Source: Lunasporangiospora selenospora (taxonomy: Eukaryota; Mortierellomycota; Mortierellomycetes; Mortierellales; Mortierellaceae). Taken from it: a stretch of 12,171 bases of DNA. Below are positions 7,328 through 12,171 of this stretch, piece after piece; within the stretch, counting starts at the first letter, position 1; the number at the start of each line of letters is the position of its first letter. Both the position numbers and the translations under genes were made by a program. The stretch covers positions 3,693-15,863 of the forward strand of contig JAABOA010000385.1 in the NCBI GenBank assembly GCA_015680635.1. Direction: 5' to 3'. The notes under the pieces were generated by a model. That model had not been told where the DNA came from, made no database searches, and saw nothing but the letters and a program-made list of their open reading frames with translations.

Positions 7328-8425
7328 GCCCTTCGCAGTAGATCGCTCCGACCCTTTTTTCTATGAAAAGTCCTTCGCGTTATTCGGTTGCGAATGTCAA
7401 ACAAAGGCGGTGATGGGCCTATATTTCATTTTAATTTTCAAGAACGGGACTTCTCAGTGGATTTTCTTGTGCCAACTTTATTATATCTTGACGTCGGTGT
7501 CGCGCACAGTCAATGACTCTGGATCTGAATGCCAACTAGGTCAGTTGTTTTGCCTTGGGTTCTGCAAAAAATAAAATAAAAAGATACTGTAGCAATTGTG
7601 TCAAAGAGTGCATGGCATCGCTTCTCTTTGAGAAGCAAACCATTATTATGATTATTTTCTAGAATGAGAAGTATGAGGAGAGCCTTGCTAGGAATGACAT
7701 GATCTGGCTCTATGACTAAGCTGACCCAGAAGCTCTCTCTGGGCGGCTAAAAGTACGGAATAGATGAGTAGCAAGAGTGTCTAGGCCTGCTCTTGCTGTA
7801 ATATGGTAATTTCATCTTCAGTTTCTCCCCCCCCCCCAAGTATTCCCCTTATTCCTTCTCCTTACTTTACAAATTTGACGTATCCGACCAAGAGAGTCAA
7901 TAGATGTCATACCAAATGGCCCTACGGTGCTCCGCACCCGTCTCGTTCTTTGCATGAAAGTGCGAGTGAGATGAGATTGAAGAGCAAAAATAGGCAACTT
8001 TTATTCTACTGACTCTTTGATAGCTTTCTATGCATAGATTTCTCACTACGAAATATGTACACGAAATTTATGGGTACATGATCCCCCCAACATCCATACC
8101 TTCAATGCCAGTTCGATAAAAGAATATTGAGAGAGAAGTACAATGCTGCAGTGAACATACCTTGAGATTATGTGAGGCATCCATCTAGGGGTTGAGGTAT
8201 GTGGAGGAGGGTCACAGAAGATGCACTATCTTGCTGGAATTAAACGACCGTTGATGGAAAAAGTGGGACAATGATCATTCTAGATACTTGAGAACATAAA
8301 TGTCGACTTGTCCACTAGTTTCCATTCCTCAACCCATCCCCCTCTCCTTTTCTTTTTTTGGATATACAAGAGTATGGTTATGTGTCTGTTAGAGGGACAT
8401 GTGGTGTCGCCCGAGTCAAACTATG

Positions 8426-8427
<2 letters not shown>
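7328..8427. other. Non-coding region, no supportable gene
   Basis: Frames of up to 82 codons exist but show no motif or domain. The stretch contains a C11 run at 7828-7838 and a 7-bp hairpin at 7620-7636. Two GTATG(T) donor-like sites lie on the minus strand near 8160 and 8100 (CTCAAG|GTATGT and TTGAAG|GTATGG), but I could not assemble exons around them. Confidence 0.4.
7620..7636. repeat. Small inverted repeat GCTTCTC-TTT-GAGAAGC
   Basis: A perfect 7-bp stem with a 3-nt loop. The same arms recur in a longer inverted repeat at 11435-11456. Function is unknown. Confidence 0.6.

Positions 8428-8468
<41 letters not shown>
8428..8468 (+). repeat. (AG)20 microsatellite
   Basis: Forty nucleotides of uninterrupted AG followed by A-rich sequence. 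The open frame at 8399-8815 that crosses it encodes alternating Arg-Glu and is an artefact of the repeat. Confidence 0.97.
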
Positions 8469-8474
<6 letters not shown>

Positions 8475-8697
8475 CTGACCGTTGGTCAGGGCTCAACTGT
8501 GTGCATTTTTCCTGTTTATGTGTTGTGGTGTTGTGGTTACTGCACGCATCCAATGTGAAGAGTGGCCGACATGACAACATGCAGTGGGTTCAAATAGAGA
8601 GAGGGAAATATGTTGTGTTCGTGTTCACCCAACTGGAAGAACGTAGGCGCATATTGTTATCCAAAGTACCTTTAGATCGGGTCGTGAAAAGCCTCAA

Positions 8698-8731
<34 letters not shown>
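8698..8731 (+). repeat. Imperfect (GA)n microsatellite
   Basis: A GA run with one AAA interruption. It lies 230 nt from the larger (AG)20 tract and has the same strand polarity. Confidence 0.95.
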
Positions 8732-8732
<1 letters not shown>

Positions 8733-9349
8733 GGCAAGAAAGCTGGCAGGGCTCTCACGTACCCTTTTCAATACAAGCTCCCACTCATCTCCTACCTAAT
8801 ACTCAGTTATATTAGACTGTTTTTAAACCAAAACAAAAGCTAATGGGGCTTTTGCTATTGGAACTTGGCCAGGTGTCCTTTGCTTGCCTTCTTGAGTTTA
8901 GACGCGTTTAAAAAGAAAAAAGAAAAAGAACCAACTAACGTGTTAGCCTTGTTGAACAAACGCTCCGAATCCAACTAATGTTGGTGGTCCGTGGGATTGA
9001 GTAACCGTAGATCACCATCACAGCAGATCGGTAGAGAGAGGGAGTCAAGGCCCATGGAGAGGGAAGGAGGAGAACAAAAGGACTATTTTGAATGCAAAGG
9101 AAAATATTCTCGATAAATGGCAGCGGCTCGCACCTTGAGAATTGTGTCTCATCGGAGAAAGTAATCGAGGTTTAAAGCAAAGCACAGAAATATGTGAGAC
9201 GAAAAGGGAGGTACGTGCCCCCAGTCTGAAAGGAATGTATCTTGAGCCTTGTACCGGAAGAGAGTGGGAAGTCAGAGGCTGTTATTTGCATGTTCAATAA
9301 TGCTCAGACTGGACCTTGTGCTGCCCACCGATATTGAGTGAAGAATGCG
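8732..9349. other. Non-coding region between GA tracts
   Basis: No open frame of note. There is a 7-bp hairpin CAAAAGC-TAATGGG-GCTTTTG at 8834-8854, followed by purine-rich DNA. A terminator or UTR role for the hairpin cannot be shown. Confidence 0.4.
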
Positions 9350-9353
9350 AGTA

Positions 9354-9354
<1 letters not shown>

Positions 9355-9386
<32 letters not shown>
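9355..9386 (+). repeat. Imperfect (GA)n microsatellite
   Basis: GA-rich tract interrupted by AAA. The minus-strand frame at 9294-9584 reads it as a Leu-Ser string, so that frame is not credible as a gene. Confidence 0.9.
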
Positions 9387-9691
9387 ATGGGAGCCGAGTG
9401 CATTTACAACAAAGTATTCGCATGTCTTACAGACGGAGCCGGTCATTCCGCGTGTGATGGAGGATATTGGGGCGTGCCACCTGTGCCGGTGCGTTAGGGT
9501 TAACAGAGTTGGGTTAAATTTAGATGGGTTGTCCTGTGCAAACCAGCAATCTGTTGACAAAGTCATGTCGCACACAATTGGCAATTAACACATGGAGCTG
9601 CCTCCTGTCCTCCTCCACCCCTCAAGCTCAAACCATTTATGATGCGGTCAACATTTCTCGAGTCTGTGAAGAGGCAAAGTGGATTTTTTTA

Positions 9692-9709
9692 TGAGAGAGA
9701 GAGAGAGAG
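9692..9709 (+). repeat. Short (GA)n tract
   Basis: Nine alternating purine dinucleotides, followed by a purine-rich stretch to about 9745. Confidence 0.85.
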
Positions 9710-9790
9710 CTTGAGGAGGATGGAGGAGGGAGGGAGAAGGACGAACGAGCATGTCGTGAGTAAAACAAAGAGCTGACTTCTCCCCGCCAT

Positions 9791-9808
9791 GCTCAGCCAA
9801 CTGAGCTA
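9791..9808 (-). other. tRNA A-box / D-arm-like sequence, no full tRNA
   Basis: The minus strand reads TAGCTCAGTTGGCTGAGC, which matches a eukaryotic tRNA D-arm and the pol III A-box: a 4-bp GCTC/GAGC stem around AGTTGGCT. The flanking 7 nt (CACTTTG) have no partner. The next residues form no anticodon stem, and no proper TTCGA T-arm follows. It may be a tRNA- or SINE-derived fragment, or a chance inverted repeat. Confidence 0.25.
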
Positions 9809-9819
9809 CAAAGTGCAGA

Positions 9820-11430
9820 GGAGATAGGGTGTCCAGGGAGTGGGGCGGGAGAATAAGGTATGTTGCTGGGGCATGGCGCTCGGCCCAGGTGGTTGAAGGC
9901 AAAAAGTACAGGCGCAGCCATGGCAGTCTCACCAGAAATGAGGCTCTCCAGTCATGCGGATATGCTCTCGGGCGAGCGGATCTTAAAGTGCACAAAGTGC
10001 TCCCCAGGGGGTGTGTCTGTGTGGCCTGCGCAATGGACAGGAGAGTGTGTGTGAAAGAGAGAGAGGGAGAGCGTGTTCAGCAACCTGTTCGTTTCTTCGT
10101 GAATAGGTCTCTTGCAGCCGTTTGACTGTTTTGTACTAGCGCCTACGTATCTCCAGTAAAAATGAGAAAGTCACTGGATATTCCTGCGTTCCCTCAGCAT
10201 CTTTCGGAGGAAACGACGAGGACGCGACATCATGCCACATTACCTTAAGATGCAAACTGAGCCGTGTATTGTTCGATCTGTAGGTGAGCGCGAGTCTCTA
10301 CTCTTGACCTTTCGATTACATTTACCAGCCGAGACTGCACTGATGACAGGTATGCAAGCAAAGGGAGCAAGTTCCAGTCAGGGACATGGTCTAAGCTCTT
10401 CCGTATTTCTCTATTGCCCGAAAATTGGTGTGCTTTGCAGCGACCCGAGATTGCTGTAGCCCATTCAGCATGTATTGCCATGAACGTACCCACAATGGCC
10501 ATAGTCCCCTGTTCCCCAAACGGTCAAGTGAATGTACAATCCTCTTTGGAATGGTATGCGGAAATATGTGACCAAGACACAGGCTAGATCCATGATTCCA
10601 TGGTAACTTGAGGAGGAGTACCATTCCACAAGACTGGGGAGGGGTTTTTTTTATCGTTCTGCAGCGAGGTGCATGTTACATTGAGATTCATATGGGTTGC
10701 ACACACAGGCTTTGAGGGCCCATCTCACATGAAGTTCTCGATAGACATTGATCATTATCTCCTGGTCCTCTTTAGTGTGACGGATGATTCTTGCTGGCAG
10801 AGACAGGAAAAAAAAAGGCGATGTCCATTATGAGGATCGGTCAAGTCTCGTTTACTTGTGAATGGATAATCAAAAAAATCAAACAAAGACCGAGCAGTCG
10901 TTTCGTGAATCGCGAAATACCAGTCTGTGGGTTCAAGAAAAAAGTTCTCCATATTGTTGATCCCACAAGCCTAAAGATAAGGAGGTACTGGGTTGCACTG
11001 GAGGAGATGGTGTGCAACACACGACACACTTGCCCAAATAATGAACAAGATTTGCTACACCATCCCTCTTTTTACCGCGTGCTTTTGATGGCGCATGCTT
11101 CATTATTGAGCTTTGCATTGTGGCAAGGATCCCCTTGGTGTGCAACGTTCTCCTCTTCCCGACCAGCACATGCATCCCATTATTCTCGGAAGAACTCTTG
11201 AAGCGGAGACAGGCTGCTGCTGTGACATGAAAGGAGAGGGGCGGAAACTGTTTGTGCATCAGTGCTCCAGAATGGGTCAACCCCTTGCCTCTCTAATTTC
11301 ATACTTCACTACCGCCACCATGCTCTATCCCCTCTCCCCCTAGATCGTTTACACTTTTCGAGTAGACGCACTCGGCCATTGTTTACTCAAGAATGTGGTG
11401 CCGATCGACATCTAATCGACACCGCGATCC
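9820..11430. other. Long stretch without a supportable gene
   Basis: Several 60-136 codon frames overlap on both strands. The longest is 10791-11201 (+), which carries basic and Cys/His-containing segments but no recognisable motif. A minus-strand frame at 10933-11280 competes with it. Codon choice and composition do not favour one frame. A weak GA tract lies at 10054-10070. Genuine small or multi-exon genes could be hidden here, but I cannot assemble one. Confidence 0.35.
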
Positions 11431-11434
11431 GGAA

Positions 11435-11456
11435 AAAGCTTCTCCTGAGAAGCTTT
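11435..11456. repeat. Inverted repeat AAAGCTTCTC-CT-GAGAAGCTTT
   Basis: Perfect 10-bp arms around a 2-nt centre. The inner seven bases of each arm equal the hairpin at 7620-7636. A run of A-rich sequence follows. It could be a palindromic protein-binding site or a cruciform-prone site; a role is not shown. Confidence 0.6.
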
Positions 11457-11530
11457 CTCAAAGAGAATAAAAAAACAAAAAAAGGGCAGAAAAGGCCATA
11501 AAGTTGCATAAGTTGACCAGAAAGACAGGA

Positions 11531-11559
11531 GAGCTTACAGCTCGCTCTACGAGAGCGAG
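11531..11559. repeat. Two overlapping, mutually exclusive hairpins
   Basis: GAGCT-TAC-AGCTC (11531-11543) shares its last bases with CTCGCTCT-ACG-AGAGCGAG (11541-11559), a perfect 8-bp stem. Both cannot form at once. They lie on the downstream side of the minus-strand exon at the right edge and could fall in its 3' UTR, but the end of that gene is not defined. Confidence 0.5.
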
Positions 11560-11937
11560 AGTACTCTACAGATCTTGTTGATACCTGCCTGAGCTCTTAA
11601 ACAAGACTCACCCACAGATGACCTTCACTCTAAAGTAAGCGATGTAGGGCGACCGTTGTTGTGGCGTCAACCTCTATCTGCATAGTCTACCTGTCACTAT
11701 CATGAAAGGAGGACAGGAGATATGAAGAGCGGCCGATATCTTTCCCTCCCACATACCTTCACTTGTTCAATCCTGTAATACGTTCTGGTTCGGTGGTCGC
11801 CCACCGTAACAATTGCTCATAGAAGGATTATTGGTGTGGGGCACTTCCAGCGTGTACTGGCGAGGCACAGAGGCAAATCCACAAGCCATCAATACTGAAT
11901 AAAGTCAACTGTGTTCCACAGCGTTGTTCATTTTTAC

Positions 11938-12171
11938 CCTGCTTGGTTGGCCAACTCCATGCCGATGCAGTACCTTCGACAGCCGACTTGTCCAGGCCTA
12001 GATATGTAGTAGGCCTTCTCGAGGTAAACAAAGCGGCCCTTTGTCCAAGAGGTGTGAACCATGTGTAACGTCGCGGCCAAAACCAGGCAGACTCCGAGAG
12101 CATGTATTGTACACACCACAATCCGGGCTCTTGCCTTGGGGATATGGGTGAAAGGAGTTGTGAAGCGAAGG
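11938..12171 (-). CDS. Partial exon of an unknown membrane protein, enters from the right edge
   Basis: The frame is open from the window edge (first full codon at 12170) for 78 codons and meets a TAA at 11934-11936. The TAA is formed within GGGTAAAA, so a donor at 11937 (GG|GTAAAA) would splice it out. The protein reads THIPKARARI, then a hydrophobic helix VVCTIHALGVCLVLAATLHM, then TSWTKGRFVYLEKAYYISRP and a Cys-containing segment (QVGCRRYCIGMELANQ). Codon choice is good (CTC GAG AAG GCC TAC TAC). The Arg/Lys-rich side before the helix suggests it faces the cytosol. This is an internal or N-terminal exon of a probable membrane protein. I do not recognise the family. A following exon near 11600-11900 is likely but could not be fixed. 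The overlapping frame at 11828-12121 is richer in Trp/Ser/Arg and less convincing. Confidence 0.5.

Noticed and set aside
8281-8340. Short minus-strand peptide METSGQVDIYVLKYLE with nearby GTATGT donors
   Set aside because: Only 16 codons between stops; exon joining around it fails in every phase I tried.
8399-8815. 138-codon plus-strand frame
   Set aside because: Two GA microsatellites supply alternating Arg-Glu codons; the rest has no recognisable feature.
9494-9503. TTAGGGTTAA as possible telomeric repeat
   Set aside because: Barely more than one TTAGGG unit; no tandem array, so interstitial telomere sequence is not supported.
9294-9584. 96-codon minus-strand frame with a Leu-Ser run
   Set aside because: The run is a translated GA/CT microsatellite and no other coding evidence is present.
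9791-9815. Functional tRNA gene on the minus strand
   Set aside because: Acceptor strands do not pair, there is no anticodon stem or U33, and no T-arm is present.
10791-11201. 136-codon plus-strand frame as a gene
   Set aside because: No motif. The minus-strand frame at 10933-11280 is equally long over the same DNA, and coding bias favours neither.

Overview
The window looks like nuclear DNA from a filamentous fungus, most likely an early-diverging one (Mucoromycota/Mortierellomycotina). Three things suggest this: a spliced gene for a secreted family CE4 polysaccharide (chitin) deacetylase; a decayed leucine-rich-repeat (LRR) gene whose N-terminal region resembles a large protein family I associate, from memory only, with Mortierella-type genomes; and long pyrimidine or purine tracts with (CT)n/(GA)n microsatellites. 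No bacterial operon, rRNA, intact tRNA, CRISPR array or intact transposon is visible.

Layout. 1-664: pyrimidine-rich upstream/promoter DNA. 665-2302 (+): the one well-supported complete gene, a three-exon chitin-deacetylase-like gene (exons 665-734, 1013-1282, 1653-2302; 329 residues, frame closes exactly). It has a signal peptide and the first three CE4 motifs. The motif-5 histidine is replaced by tyrosine, and a His-tract linker interrupts the C-terminal part of the domain. 2303-3660: non-coding DNA with a (CT)18 tract. 3661-4488 (-), 4503-5513 (+), 5452-5673 (-) and 5761-6333 (+): broken or unrecognised open frames, which I read as remnants of unknown genes. 6344-7327 (-): a clear LRR-family pseudogene with five in-frame stops, two frameshifts and two recognisable 28-residue LRR units. 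7328-11937: about 4.6 kb with no supportable gene, rich in GA microsatellites and small inverted repeats. 11938-12171 (-): an exon entering from the right edge, encoding a segment with one probable transmembrane helix.

The genes do not form a pathway. The deacetylase would act outside the cell or at the wall on chitin or another N-acetylated glycan. The middle of the window is best seen as a gene graveyard of lineage-specific repetitive families. The most interesting points are the atypical CE4 active site, the internal arithmetic showing the LRR pseudogene (repeat spacing of 83 rather than 84 nt), and the divergent pair of unknown relics at 3.6-4.9 kb.
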